In this document: one piece after another, positions 63,988-64,000 of the stretch | Numbering within the stretch: the first letter of the stretch is position 1 | Layout of the letters: every line of letters begins with the position of its first letter | Assembly: GCF_964340395.1 (NCBI RefSeq) | Contig: NC_135565.1 | Coordinates: forward strand, 10,857,742-10,921,741 | DNA length: 64,000 bases | From: Glandiceps talaboti | Taxonomy: Eukaryota > Hemichordata > Enteropneusta > Spengelidae | Direction: 5' to 3' | Made by a program: the position numbers and the translations under genes | Notes under the pieces: generated by a model | What the model saw: the letters and a program-made list of their open reading frames with translations, nothing else | Told to the model about the DNA's origin: nothing | Databases searched by the model: none

Positions 63988-64000
63988 GACTCAAACGATG
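63988..64000 (+). CDS. Start of second coding exon (cut by window edge)
   Basis: The thirteen bases after the acceptor read GAC TCA AAC GAT G in the frame carried over from 62,897. The exon continues beyond the window. Confidence 0.4.

Overview
This is eukaryotic, animal-type genomic DNA: AT-rich, dense in (TGTA)n, (TCTG)n, (GGT)n and (TA)n microsatellites, with 5'-truncated non-LTR retrotransposons, a Penelope-like fragment and terminal-inverted-repeat elements, and without bacterial gene spacing or operons. A marine invertebrate fits best, because the style of LINEs, G-rich TIR elements and microsatellite-tailed repeats is of the kind found in invertebrate genomes. The sequence alone does not decide the phylum.

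Layout. About 1-3,600 is single-copy flank with a 33-bp minisatellite (2,105-2,503) and an interspersed repeat ending in (CAGA)n. About 3,600-54,565 is one large tandem array of six copies of a long unit. Units 1-4 and 6 are about 8.6-9.9 kb and unit 5 is internally truncated at 4.8 kb. Units 3 and 4 are almost identical over about 9.5 kb (period 9,609 bp). Units 1 and 5 form one subtype that shares a LINE at the same site. Units 2, 3, 4 and 6 form another subtype with an extra segment of about 2.1 kb. About 54,565-62,320 is flank rich in mobile-element remnants: an LTR-like piece, a TIR element containing a 361-bp foldback, arrays of a TGTAATAA motif, and a Penelope-like 3' end with a type I hammerhead ribozyme. 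From 62,322 to the right edge lies the best host-gene candidate, a 192-codon exon with a splice donor and a matching acceptor at 63,987.

The array units hold no recognisable conserved protein gene. What they do preserve is promoter-like architecture. One module has opposed CCAAT boxes, two TTCNNNGAA (STAT/GAS-type) sites 85 bp apart, a TATA box abutting the second site, then an ATG followed after seven bases by GTGAGT. A second module has a TATA box and the same palindromic pair at 85-90 bp spacing. A third has TATA, an AP-1 site (TGAGTCA) and an ATG. In unit 1 the first module can be spliced to a short exon to give a 33-residue reading frame. The array may therefore be a cluster of inducible short or noncoding transcripts, or a long satellite that carries duplicated promoters. 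Expression data would decide between these.
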